This document shows, in pieces, positions 53,086 through 62,403 of a stretch of 64,000 nucleotides of DNA. The notes beneath the pieces were generated by a model. The model saw only the letters and a list, made by a program, of their open reading frames with translations, searched no databases and was not told the origin of the DNA. Origin of the DNA: an uncultured Flavobacteriaceae bacterium (GTDB lineage: Bacteria > Bacteroidota > Bacteroidia > Flavobacteriales > Flavobacteriaceae). Every line of letters starts with the position of its first letter. Position 1 is the stretch's first letter. The position numbers were made by a program, and so were the translations under genes. The stretch is taken from the NCBI GenBank assembly GCA_938029725.1, contig CALHGE010000013.1, positions 124,001 through 188,000 on the forward strand, given 5' to 3'.

Positions 53086-54165
53086 TTATGTTTTAAGTAT
53101 TTCATCGAAGAGCTGTTGCCACTTAAGACCTATCTTATCACAAGAAAATTTTTCAACATAGTTTACAGCGTTGGTACCGAGTTTTTTTCTCAGATTTTCG
53201 TCTGCTATTAATGCAAGGGTCTGCTGTACCATTTCATCTTTGTTCTGGTCTTCAACCAAGATGCCGCTAACACCATCTTCAATGATCTCGGAAGGGCCAG
53301 ATATACAATCGTATGAGATACAAGCGATACCCTGTGATGCAGCTTCCAATAAAACCATTGGCAAGCCTTCAAACCTTGAACTCAGCATGAAAATTTCAGA
53401 AGTCTGCATGATATCTTGAACATCTGAACGATATCCTGCAAAAATCATACTATTACTAACGCCCAAGCTTTCTGCCTTTTGCTTCAAAAAAGCAAGTCCT
53501 TGATCCCCTGAGCCGATAATCATGAATTTCCAATCGCTATGCTTTTGAACGACTTTAGCCGCAATTTCAATAAGGTTATCAAAACCTTTGTGGTGGTATC
53601 TGTCTAGATTACCTGCCGCAACGATCGTTTTATTATCCCTGACTGCCACATTTCGTTTTGGTTCAAAAGAAAGCGGGTTGGGCATAATACGAACATTCTT
53701 ATTTTTTTTCTCAAAATAAGTCTTGTCAAAACGGGTCAAAATAGTAACGGCCTGAGGAAACTTATAAAGTACGTTCCACAAAAACCATTGCTTGGCACTC
53801 ATTTTAGCAGCCAAATAATTGTTGTGCTCTGAAACTACCAACTTTATATTGTAGAGCAAAGAAATTGGTATACTAACCAAGCCCATTGTGTTTATATGAG
53901 AGCTAATAACATCAGGTCGATTTTTCTTTTTCCAATAAAAACGGAAAAGATGTACCGCGGCCCTGGTCAGGTTAGTGTCAAACAGAGGCAATTTCTTATG
54001 CAATCGAATTCGTTCAACATTTTCGTTTAAACGGTACTTATCACCATCTCTGTACGTGATTATTCGAACAATATTGCCCTTTTCTGCAAAATAATTGGCC
54101 AGGCTACAGACCACCCTTTGTGCGCCATCACCTCCAAAGTTACTTAGTATGAAATCTATTCTCAT
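53086..54165 (-). CDS. GT4-type glycosyltransferase
   Basis: This 359-aa GT-B fold enzyme transfers a sugar from a nucleotide donor to a growing exopolysaccharide repeat unit on the cytoplasmic face of the membrane. The N-terminal acceptor domain has GGDGAQRVV. The C-terminal donor domain (about residues 185-340) has VAAGNLDRYHHKGFD and the GT4 E-x7-E-type motif in FEGLPMVLLEAASQG. It is the last gene of the exopolysaccharide series, 213 bases after the lyase-like gene. Sugar and linkage are not predictable. Confidence 0.88.
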   Translation of the reverse strand: MRIDFILSNFGGDGAQRVVCSLANYFAEKGNIVRIITYRDGDKYRLNENVERIRLHKKLPLFDTNLTRAAVHLFRFYWKKKNRPDVISSHINTMGLVSIPISLLYNIKLVVSEHNNYLAAKMSAKQWFLWNVLYKFPQAVTILTRFDKTYFEKKNKNVRIMPNPLSFEPKRNVAVRDNKTIVAAGNLDRYHHKGFDNLIEIAAKVVQKHSDWKFMIIGSGDQGLAFLKQKAESLGVSNSMIFAGYRSDVQDIMQTSEIFMLSSRFEGLPMVLLEAASQGIACISYDCISGPSEIIEDGVSGILVEDQNKDEMVQQTLALIADENLRKKLGTNAVNYVEKFSCDKIGLKWQQLFDEILKT

Positions 54166-54378
54166 TATATATAAACGTTCGTCTTGATCATTGATATCAG
54201 GTCTGTAGCTATGTGTTGCAAAACCGAATCAGCGTGAAAATAGTTTAGAAGTTTTAATCTGAAGTCGTTTTATTCATATTTATTTTAAACTTAAAAATAC
54301 ATATCTAGTATCGCAGGAAGTTACTTGATAAGCATTATTTGATAGCTGTGTTTTCAGTGAAGGTTTTGATTGTTTACA

Positions 54379-55410
54379 TTAATTCGTCGCAACTAAAGAA
54401 TAGGAATCCTCACCGTATTGCGTATCTCCTGGTTTTCGAGTTATCATACGCAGTGGCCCCATATAAGTTTCTAAATGAGTTACCCCTTGTTCAAGTGATT
54501 TCTGAACAGAACTTTCATTTGCCCAGGGCCATTTGTAAATACCCCATTTGGCATTTCCACCCCAAGGGTAAGCTGCATATATGGTAGCTACTTGCCTATC
54601 ATATAATTTCTGCCCGTTTATCCATACTTGCAATAATCCGTTCGACGCATCACCCCATACGGCATGTACTACGATATCTAAGGTCCCTCCTGCCTTCGGA
54701 GTTATACCCGTAGGTTGATATTCTTTTCCGTTCGCTGCGTTGACCACATAAATCTCCCCGGCATCGTGCCCGTTGAATTGACCATCTTTACTTATCATCA
54801 ACTCGGTATGAGGTGACTCACCGGTGACACCCGGGTGAACTTGAAAGAAAAGCCACTGATTATTTTTATCAATAACATAATCGCTACCAAATGTATAGCT
54901 CCAACCAAACCATTCTTCTGTGCCTTTTGAGTGACGAATGTCCCAGGGCTTCGTTCTAATTTCGGCACGCATGTTAAAATCTCTGCTACACCAGTTTTCA
55001 ACAGCTGGGTAGGTTGGATTTAAACTAAATTTTAGTTGGTTTCCGGCTTTAGAAACTTGTTTTTCAAAACATTCTGAATCAATATGTAGTTCTCCATCGC
55101 TAAAGGAAGTTCCTTTACTCCCAGAATATTCGGGTATGGTAACCGCTTCCCAACACCAAGTTTTTAAACCCGTATCTCCGGCAAGTCCGCCATTCGTAGA
55201 ACAGGCATCAGCCTCAGCAATCGTATCAGAGTCAATCGGTTCTACTGGCCCTTCAGCAGGCGTATCGATTACTTCTTCAATATTTTGATTTATCTCTTGC
55301 ATAAAGACATCTTGAACAAGAATATCTTCATCTGCACAAGAACAAAAGATTGTAATAGCTAAAATTAAAAACATAGGAATTTCATAACAAGATACATGTA
55401 AGTTGCTCAT
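54379..55410 (-). CDS. Polysaccharide lyase-like lipoprotein (heparin-lyase-I-type fold)
   Basis: This 343-aa protein appears to belong to the jelly-roll lyase group that includes heparin lyase I. Typical elements are MRAEIRTKPWD, TEEWFGWSYTFGSDY, WLFFQVHPG, VWINGQKLYDRQ and WGIYKWPW. A lipoprotein signal (LAITIFCSC) followed by an acidic linker places it on the envelope. The ATG at 55410 is preferred over 55491, which would add 27 residues ahead of the signal. It lies between glycosyltransferase genes of the exopolysaccharide cluster, where such enzymes can trim or release the polymer being exported. A role in feeding on foreign glycans is the alternative. The substrate (uronic-acid glycan) is inferred from family only. 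Confidence 0.7.
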   Translation of the reverse strand: MSNLHVSCYEIPMFLILAITIFCSCADEDILVQDVFMQEINQNIEEVIDTPAEGPVEPIDSDTIAEADACSTNGGLAGDTGLKTWCWEAVTIPEYSGSKGTSFSDGELHIDSECFEKQVSKAGNQLKFSLNPTYPAVENWCSRDFNMRAEIRTKPWDIRHSKGTEEWFGWSYTFGSDYVIDKNNQWLFFQVHPGVTGESPHTELMISKDGQFNGHDAGEIYVVNAANGKEYQPTGITPKAGGTLDIVVHAVWGDASNGLLQVWINGQKLYDRQVATIYAAYPWGGNAKWGIYKWPWANESSVQKSLEQGVTHLETYMGPLRMITRKPGDTQYGEDSYSLVATN

Positions 55411-55641
55411 AATAGTAGATTTAGGGACTATAAATGTGCTAAATATGTTTCTAAAAACTATGAAATGTGTGTTAATTTCGATGAAACACACCTGAAGAGA
55501 AGTTTCAAAGTGTATTTCGAAGCTTGTATTCCTCTTTTTCTGGGATGAATTCGATCAACTACACTTGCTAGCCTATGCCATAAAGAAATGATCTTCTAGC
55601 AGTACATAGGGTGGCCCCTAAATTAGTAAAGCGTATGATTA

Positions 55642-56757
55642 CTACTCCATAGCATTATACAGGGTTATATATTCAAGAGTGATTCTGTCCCAAGTATATT
55701 TGGTATTTACCTTGAGTTTTGCAGCAATTCCAAGCTGATTAAATTCGAATGTATTGTTCTCTGCCCATTGTATTTTTTTAGAGAGATCTAGCACATCTTT
55801 ATCTCTAAAGTAAAGCACATCAGTATCATCAAATACTTGGGTATTCTCAGGAATATCACTAGCTAAGATTGGTTTTCCGATACTCGCTACCTCTAGTAGC
55901 ATAATTGACATGCCTTCCGTTTCTGATGGAAAAACAAAGTAGTCACACTTGCCCACCAAATCTAATAATGCCGACAAGGGACTTACATAGCCCAAGAAAT
56001 GAACATTCAAACCTATACTTAGTTCTTTTATTTGTTTGATGTATGCCGGATAATTATCCAATTCTCCTGCAATGAAAATATTACCTTGATACTTGATTTT
56101 CTTATAGGCTTTTAGCATAGTATGCAAACCCTTTGTACCCATAATTCTTCTTGCGGCAAATAGTACAAATGGGCTGTCAACAGGTACCATTTCTGGCCAA
56201 AAATTTTCAGTAGCCACTTCCGCCTTTTCTTCAAAAAGGTTGATCCCGTTTGGGATAAACAAAACCTCAACCCCGTATTGTTCTTTATAGAATTCGCAAA
56301 GCGGTCTCGATATTGCTGTTTTAATTCCTTTAAAATTCAAAAAGCGTTTCTCACAAACTTTAAAAAAAGCCTTGGCTAATAGACCCCATTTGTCTCGCTT
56401 GTAAGGGGCCTCATGGGCAGTCGCCATTACATGTGCGCTTTTAGCTAAGCCATTTAAAAAAAAGAAGCTATCAATTTTATGCGCATGTATGCTATCGTAC
56501 TTACCTAGTAACCTAATGTGACAATAGCAAAGAAAATAATACAAAAACACCCCTAGGTTACCCAGCCCTATTTCAGGAAATTCAACCACATGTACACCTT
56601 TGATATGGGTTTTGGCCAGTTTGTTCTTATAACAGTAAATGGTAATCTCATGGTCATTTGCCAGGTTTAGAATTAGATTTTCTGCAACACGGCTTGTTCC
56701 TCCTCTCGAAGGAAAATACTTGATTCCGAAAAATGCAATTTTTTTCTGTTTTTTCAT
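55642..56757 (-). CDS. GT4-type glycosyltransferase
   Basis: This 371-aa GT-B enzyme has an N-terminal acceptor domain opening FFGIKYFPSRGGTSRVAENL. Its donor domain contains VLFAARRIMGTKGLHTML and the nucleotide-sugar motif FPSETEGMSIMLLEVASIG. It should add one sugar to the lipid-linked repeat unit. A 207-bp gap precedes it and 231 bases follow before the lyase-like gene, all on the same strand, so it is part of the exopolysaccharide transcript or transcripts. Confidence 0.88.
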   Translation of the reverse strand: MKKQKKIAFFGIKYFPSRGGTSRVAENLILNLANDHEITIYCYKNKLAKTHIKGVHVVEFPEIGLGNLGVFLYYFLCYCHIRLLGKYDSIHAHKIDSFFFLNGLAKSAHVMATAHEAPYKRDKWGLLAKAFFKVCEKRFLNFKGIKTAISRPLCEFYKEQYGVEVLFIPNGINLFEEKAEVATENFWPEMVPVDSPFVLFAARRIMGTKGLHTMLKAYKKIKYQGNIFIAGELDNYPAYIKQIKELSIGLNVHFLGYVSPLSALLDLVGKCDYFVFPSETEGMSIMLLEVASIGKPILASDIPENTQVFDDTDVLYFRDKDVLDLSKKIQWAENNTFEFNQLGIAAKLKVNTKYTWDRITLEYITLYNAME

Positions 56758-56964
56758 GGTTAAATTGAGGTATGAATTCCTCCTCTATTTTTGAATTTAA
56801 GCCTAAATCATAAGCCAAAGTTTTAAACGGTAAGCAACATACAACAAGTGCTTCTTATGGCTAACTATATTCGTTTAACCTTAGCTTTATAAGGCGCTAG
56901 GTAATTTTGACTTATAGCTACTGAAATGCTGTGTTTGTTCAAACTATAACTGCCTAGGGCTATC

Positions 56965-58083
56965 CTATTCCTGAACGATATATTCTCCCTTATCTATTTT
57001 AATCGTCTCTATATTTTTGATGATATTTAAATATTTTCTTTGAAAAACTGCATAGCTGAAAGATTCAACCAAATGACTATAACTTTCTGAACCAAATTGA
57101 GTGCGTTGCTCCGAAGATTCTACCAGGTTGTGCATATGCTCGCTTAATTTTTTATAATCACCAAGGTCTGTAACAAATCCGTTTTTACCATGAATCACAA
57201 GACGCGAATTATCGCCAGCATCCGTAGCGACTATGGGTAATCTACAATTCATGGCCTCCATTATTGAATTCGAAAAACCTTCAAAGATAGAGGTGCATAA
57301 ATAAATGTCTGATGCTTCTAGTAAGCCATATATATTAGAAGGGTGCGAGATCAATTCTATTTCTTCTAGCAAGTCATACTTTTCAATACTAGCAACAATA
57401 GTTTCTTTTTCAGGCCCATGACCTACAATCTTATAGTTTAGTTTAAGGTCAAATGGTAGCATTTTTTTTAGTTCAGCAATGCTTTTTATAGCCGTACTAT
57501 AATCTTTCTGTTTAACCAACCTTCCCATACTAATTATGCGTATCGTTTTACGATTTGCATCTTGTTTTGCTGTAACAGGTTTTATTTCAATTCCATTTGG
57601 TATCACAAATACCTTTTCTTTAAAACCAAATTCAATAGAAGAGAAATACGCCGCGTGGTTGTTGGTTATGGTATAACTAAGCAAATAATTATGAACGGTT
57701 CTTAAAACTGAAAATTTAAACTTAGGGATAAAGCTATTTCTAATTCCTCCTAGTATATGGGGCACACCAGCTATTTTACCGCAAATAGCGGAAAGAATAG
57801 TATCTGTTGGGAGAAAAGAAAAAATAATATCAATTTTTCTCTTCTTAAGAAAACGCGTAAACTCGATTATCTTTTTTATTGGGTTCTTTGATAGATAAAC
57901 ATGATCAATACCTTCTTGCACTAATGCGTCGAGATGGGCTTGATAGGTGGGTTGCGGATTAAGTATTAGCAAAATAGTATTGTGATAGGGTTTTAGTGCT
58001 TTTGCCAATAACAAAGATTGTTTTTCAGCACCACCACTGGCAAGCGAGTTTATAGTAATACAAATATTTTTCCTTTCTATCAT
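56965..58083 (-). CDS. GT4-type glycosyltransferase
   Basis: This 372-aa GT-B enzyme has the N-terminal motif SLASGGAEKQSLLLAKAL common in lipopolysaccharide and exopolysaccharide GT4 enzymes. The donor domain has IISMGRLVKQKDYSTAIKS, VGHGPEKE and SIFEGFSNSIMEAMNC. It acts in repeat-unit assembly and lies 66 bases after the upstream glycosyltransferase gene, suggesting co-transcription. The donor sugar is unknown. Confidence 0.88.
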   Translation of the reverse strand: MIERKNICITINSLASGGAEKQSLLLAKALKPYHNTILLILNPQPTYQAHLDALVQEGIDHVYLSKNPIKKIIEFTRFLKKRKIDIIFSFLPTDTILSAICGKIAGVPHILGGIRNSFIPKFKFSVLRTVHNYLLSYTITNNHAAYFSSIEFGFKEKVFVIPNGIEIKPVTAKQDANRKTIRIISMGRLVKQKDYSTAIKSIAELKKMLPFDLKLNYKIVGHGPEKETIVASIEKYDLLEEIELISHPSNIYGLLEASDIYLCTSIFEGFSNSIMEAMNCRLPIVATDAGDNSRLVIHGKNGFVTDLGDYKKLSEHMHNLVESSEQRTQFGSESYSHLVESFSYAVFQRKYLNIIKNIETIKIDKGEYIVQE

Positions 58084-58149
58084 TCCCTTACAAATAACAC
58101 TATCGAACTCTAAGTTGAATTTCTACTCTCTTATATATTTTTTATTCGC

Positions 58150-59352
58150 TTACAGTTTTTTAACAAACTTCAGCAGCCTACTTCCATGTGCTTTATAATC
58201 AAATTCTTTCAGACCCAATTCCTTCCCGCGCAGTCCTATTTCTCTTGACAATTCTGGAAAATCTAACGCATATTTCATTTTTTCAGCAAAGGAATTGATC
58301 GTATAAGAGTCAGCAATCAAAGCCGTTTTACCATCTTCAAAATAGTTTTTTATTTCACCAACATCTGTTGTTATTACAGGATTTCCAGAAGCTAAATATT
58401 CTCCGATCTTATGCGGAAATCTCGAAGCGTCTTGAATTGTGGGGCGCAACGGAATAAGCAATGCTATTGCATTTATATACAAATGAACCAGCTGTTCATA
58501 CGGTATATTTGAGAATAACTTAATTCGTTGGGTATCGAAGTGGGCATTTAATTCTTGTTCTAAAAGAAGGGTCTCTTTTTTACTTCCTCCGCTTATGATC
58601 ATATATAATTTTGCGTTTTCACCACTAGAACTTTTCTTATAAGCTTCAATAATAAAATTTCTTACCTGCGTATAGCGTATGCTTCCACAGTATAAAAAAT
58701 AAGGTTCTTCGCTACTCTTCTCTATATTGAATTTATCAAAGTCACATAATATCGGGAGCTTCAAAACAGGTTTGGAAGGAGAAATAAGCTTATAATAGTC
58801 CATTAATTTATCACTAATAGGGAATGCACCATCATAAAATCTAATAACCAATTTATCATGTAAATAGTCATTTATTTTTTTAAAAAAACTAGCCCTGTGC
58901 TGCATTGAAGAAGTCATTTCAACAAAATTTATTGCAATAGGAAACTTTAGAAAAACGGAATACATTATATAACGTAACACATGAACAACCTTCATATCTG
59001 AGATGATTGCCAAATCTATTTTATCATGCTTTTTCAAATACCTTAAATGCTTGAATTCACCATATATACCTTTCACTTTCTGTATATTTCTGTCGATGAA
59101 CCCCTCTGGTCTAAAAGCACTTTTTGAGGTATAGCGGTAATCGATACCTTCAAAAGTTCCTTTAGTATCAAAGGCTATACCTTCATTTTTATTCCAAACA
59201 CCTTTTCTACAAATTACGGTGGCACTACTTCCCTCATATAGCAAAGCTTTTGCCATTAAGCTTAGTCGTTGAACCGTAGCCAATCCAATAGGAAAGCCCG
59301 ATTCGCCTAAAAAAACAACATTGCTTGTGGTATTTTGGTTTTCCTTTTGCAA
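58150..59352 (-). CDS. GT4-like glycosyltransferase
   Basis: This 400-aa GT-B enzyme is more divergent than its neighbours. The N-terminal VVFLGESGFPIGLATVQRL is Gly-rich as in acceptor domains. The donor domain shows YFLYCGSIRYTQVRNFIIEA, IISGGSK and a late HKIGEYLASGNPVITTDVGE segment that replaces the usual E-x7-E block. It is probably an early or mid-chain glycosyltransferase of the exopolysaccharide, transcribed after the flippase gene with a 236-bp gap. Confidence 0.82.
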   Translation of the reverse strand: MQKENQNTTSNVVFLGESGFPIGLATVQRLSLMAKALLYEGSSATVICRKGVWNKNEGIAFDTKGTFEGIDYRYTSKSAFRPEGFIDRNIQKVKGIYGEFKHLRYLKKHDKIDLAIISDMKVVHVLRYIMYSVFLKFPIAINFVEMTSSMQHRASFFKKINDYLHDKLVIRFYDGAFPISDKLMDYYKLISPSKPVLKLPILCDFDKFNIEKSSEEPYFLYCGSIRYTQVRNFIIEAYKKSSSGENAKLYMIISGGSKKETLLLEQELNAHFDTQRIKLFSNIPYEQLVHLYINAIALLIPLRPTIQDASRFPHKIGEYLASGNPVITTDVGEIKNYFEDGKTALIADSYTINSFAEKMKYALDFPELSREIGLRGKELGLKEFDYKAHGSRLLKFVKKL

Positions 59353-59588
59353 AATCAGTTAATTAAAATTAAGGTAAAATGATGGTGTTTTATTGAACAT
59401 ATTTTGTGCGAAATTATAAATTCTGACTAAAATATTTTGTTAGATTTTAATTTAAAAAAAAGAGCTCATTGCTAGGTTGCTCCTAAAACTTAAAAAAGCT
59501 ACTACGCAGGCTCTATCCTTTAAACGAAAGCAACATAATGAAAGTGTTCGATTTGAAAAACAAACGCTCAGGTGAACATACACCGGTT

Positions 59589-60968
59589 CTATTTTGCCCA
59601 TATACCTCGTTCTTTTCTTGCTAAAATTTTAGTTACTTGAATAGGTGATAAAATAGCAACGGGTATTAAGCTGGCAATGGTTCCTAAGACAATGCCTACC
59701 ACCCCAAGATCTAGTACTTTAACAAAAAACAGTGATGCCGGAATATTAATAACTGCGGCAAATATCCAAGAGTACATTTGAAGCTTGATTTTACCTGTTC
59801 CGTTGGTTACTATATTGAACATATTTACCCATGTTGTAAGGCAGATAGATACTGCCACAGCTATTGAAATCGCTACAGGTATTTCTAAGTTTTCGCCTAA
59901 CCATAATTCATATACGAAAGGTGATACCAGTACCATAAGTAAGGCCAACAATACAGTACCCATCCAAATTTTGACTACAGTACGCATAGATTTTTTCATC
60001 CAATCTAATTCACCTTTAGCATAGGCCTCTATATTGGAGGGCCAAAGTTGGTTATTCAGAATAACAAATAGTAACATGAATATGGAAAGATACTTATAGG
60101 CTGCTTCATACTGGGGTACGCCTTCTAAAGAGACAAAACTGGCGATTAAAATATTATTTGTCTGATGTATGACAAGCATAGCAATCTTAATGGCGAAGAA
60201 TTTAATACCTAAAGAAAACAAGTCTTTGAAATAATCTAATCTAACATGTTTTAGGTATGGCCTGTAGGCACTAAATTTACGTTTAAAAAAATACAAGCCC
60301 ACAGTTAATGGCACCAGGGCAAATGTCAAGGATTTGGCAGCGCCAAAAAGAAGCAATGAGTCAGGAACTATAAAAGGAATTACAAGTATTAATATTAGAA
60401 ATGCCGCCTTTGAAATTAATGAAAATAACTCAACATAAGCCATTTTTTGAAGCGCGTAGAATATTTCATAGATGTTGCGAGTAATAAACTGAATACCGAA
60501 AGCAACAATAATGATGGCACCAAGTGTTCTAACTTCCTCGACGAGGGCAGCTTCAATATTTAGCCAATTAGGCCAAGGAAGTATATAATTCAAAATGAGC
60601 AGTACAATGGTAAGCACAGTAACAATAGCACCTAAACCAAAGTAGGCCGAACTCACATAATGCTTCGCCTTTTCGTCATCATTATTTGCTACTGATTCAC
60701 CAAACTTATTTCGTAGGCCTAGCCCAATACCAATATCAAAATTCAAAAACCAGTCTACTATAGAAAGTAGGGTTAAAAAGATACCAAACTTTACCGCTCC
60801 GAGGTAATCTAATGATAAAGGAAAGTAAATAAAGCCAATTAATACACCCAGACCTTTTACTACTATAGTTAGTACTACGTTCTTTTTTGCCCGAACAGAT
60901 CGTGTATTTCCTTTAAGGAAAGCTTTTTTTATCTTTTCAATTAGCTTCATATTCTTATTTAGCGACAC
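59589..60968 (-). CDS. Wzx-type polysaccharide flippase
   Basis: This 459-aa MOP-superfamily protein has about 12 to 14 membrane segments and the family's N-terminal pattern GVLIGFIYFPLSLDYLGAV followed by FDIGIGLGLRNKFGE. It should move lipid-linked repeat units across the inner membrane. It begins 5 bases after the polymerase gene stop. An ATG six codons downstream is an equally possible start. Presence beside a polymerase and a Wzc-like kinase makes this a Wzx/Wzy-dependent pathway. Confidence 0.88.
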   Translation of the reverse strand: MSLNKNMKLIEKIKKAFLKGNTRSVRAKKNVVLTIVVKGLGVLIGFIYFPLSLDYLGAVKFGIFLTLLSIVDWFLNFDIGIGLGLRNKFGESVANNDDEKAKHYVSSAYFGLGAIVTVLTIVLLILNYILPWPNWLNIEAALVEEVRTLGAIIIVAFGIQFITRNIYEIFYALQKMAYVELFSLISKAAFLILILVIPFIVPDSLLLFGAAKSLTFALVPLTVGLYFFKRKFSAYRPYLKHVRLDYFKDLFSLGIKFFAIKIAMLVIHQTNNILIASFVSLEGVPQYEAAYKYLSIFMLLFVILNNQLWPSNIEAYAKGELDWMKKSMRTVVKIWMGTVLLALLMVLVSPFVYELWLGENLEIPVAISIAVAVSICLTTWVNMFNIVTNGTGKIKLQMYSWIFAAVINIPASLFFVKVLDLGVVGIVLGTIASLIPVAILSPIQVTKILARKERGIWAK

Positions 60969-60973
60969 ACTGG

Positions 60974-62341
60974 TTAGTCTTCTGAAATTGTCTGTTCTCT
61001 TATTTTATTGATTCCCATTCCAATACCAATATGGATTGCGTAGAGCACTGAAACATATTTCAAAAATAGAAATGTATTGGTTAGATTACCTATCAGATAA
61101 AGAATACTTACCAAAAAGGGAATTACGAAATATAGATTTTCATTAAATGATCTAGAATAGTAGAATACCGCTAGCAATACGAACATAGTGAAGCATACAA
61201 AGGCAGGTATACCATATAAAAACATCGCGGAAAAATAACCGCTATGCAGATCTCCTGTGGTGGCTGTCGCCCTATCTCTATCATGCGTTATACGCAGTAA
61301 ATTCGTATAGTAGACTTCATTCTTAAGATCTCCATATCCGAAGACGGGGTTTTCTCCAATATTATCGAGAACCATGGTGTAATATCCTTGACGCCCCTCA
61401 ATAGTTTCACTTAACCTTTCTTTTACCATTGTGCTGTTCATGATATCTTGGTAGTAGAAAATAGAGATGGATAAAATCAATGCAAGGCCTGTAAGCCCCA
61501 CCAATAGAAGCTTCTCAATAGCTGCCTTTTTTATAAACACGAAATAAGTGACTAATACCAAGACTAAAATTATCCAACTCATTCTTTGAAAAGTAGACAA
61601 TACACCTAGAGAAAAGAGCAAAACCAATACTATTTTTAATCCGTTTTTTTTAACGGTAATTAAGGTCCATGTAATAGCAATAATTAAATAATACGAGTTG
61701 AAATACTCTGTACTAAAAATTCCATTTGATCTTAAAAGGCTTCCAAAAGCAACACGTTGATCTCCTATTCGAAGAAAGTAAGGGTCAATTGACAATTGTG
61801 CAAGGCTTACCACGCTTGAAACTACCGCTCCAATAATAATCGATTTTCCGATCAGGTCATAAGAAGCCTTGTCTGCCATTAAACGTAAAGATGTCAATAG
61901 TATCAAAAAGGCCGCTGCATCAAGCATTACTTTTAACCCTTGTGGCAAGCCCATATGGGTGATGTTAGCAATAACTGAAATGAACAGCAATAGCACATAA
62001 GCGTAAAGTAATACTATGAACCAGGGCGTTGTTTTATTGAGGCTAAGCGATTGCTTTTCTTTTGAAAGCAAGGTTTTTCTAATTATAAAAAACAACAACA
62101 AAAGATAGATAAACCTGATGGGTTGAATTTCAAAAAAACTGAACCCCGGAATTTTAATAGTTAAGATGTCATTTATATTACCGGTGAGCAAATAAAAGGA
62201 TAGAAAAAATAGCTCAAGCTTATGTTTTGAATCGCTTTTAATAACCAAGTATAATGCCGTGACCGCCGCTAAAGCGAAGTAGCTATAAAAGTGCTGTAAA
62301 TGCACGACGGGCCAGTTAAAATATTGCTCGTAATTATTCAT
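60974..62341 (-). CDS. Wzy-type O-antigen/exopolysaccharide polymerase
   Basis: This 455-aa membrane protein has about ten to twelve hydrophobic segments and a large polar loop near residues 310-360 (EGRQGYYTMVLDNIGENPVFGYGD). This is the layout of the O-antigen ligase/polymerase family, whose H.. and PVFGYG motifs are partly visible. It should polymerise the repeat units in the periplasm. Ligase and polymerase cannot be told apart by sequence; the neighbouring flippase and Wzc-like gene favour polymerase. It lies 62 bases after the Wzc-like gene and 5 bases before the flippase. Confidence 0.82.
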   Translation of the reverse strand: MNNYEQYFNWPVVHLQHFYSYFALAAVTALYLVIKSDSKHKLELFFLSFYLLTGNINDILTIKIPGFSFFEIQPIRFIYLLLLFFIIRKTLLSKEKQSLSLNKTTPWFIVLLYAYVLLLFISVIANITHMGLPQGLKVMLDAAAFLILLTSLRLMADKASYDLIGKSIIIGAVVSSVVSLAQLSIDPYFLRIGDQRVAFGSLLRSNGIFSTEYFNSYYLIIAITWTLITVKKNGLKIVLVLLFSLGVLSTFQRMSWIILVLVLVTYFVFIKKAAIEKLLLVGLTGLALILSISIFYYQDIMNSTMVKERLSETIEGRQGYYTMVLDNIGENPVFGYGDLKNEVYYTNLLRITHDRDRATATTGDLHSGYFSAMFLYGIPAFVCFTMFVLLAVFYYSRSFNENLYFVIPFLVSILYLIGNLTNTFLFLKYVSVLYAIHIGIGMGINKIREQTISED

Positions 62342-62403
62342 TTTATTACGATATCAAATTTTGATATTAGACGGCATATTTAATATAAAGTTAAAGGGGG
62401 CAA

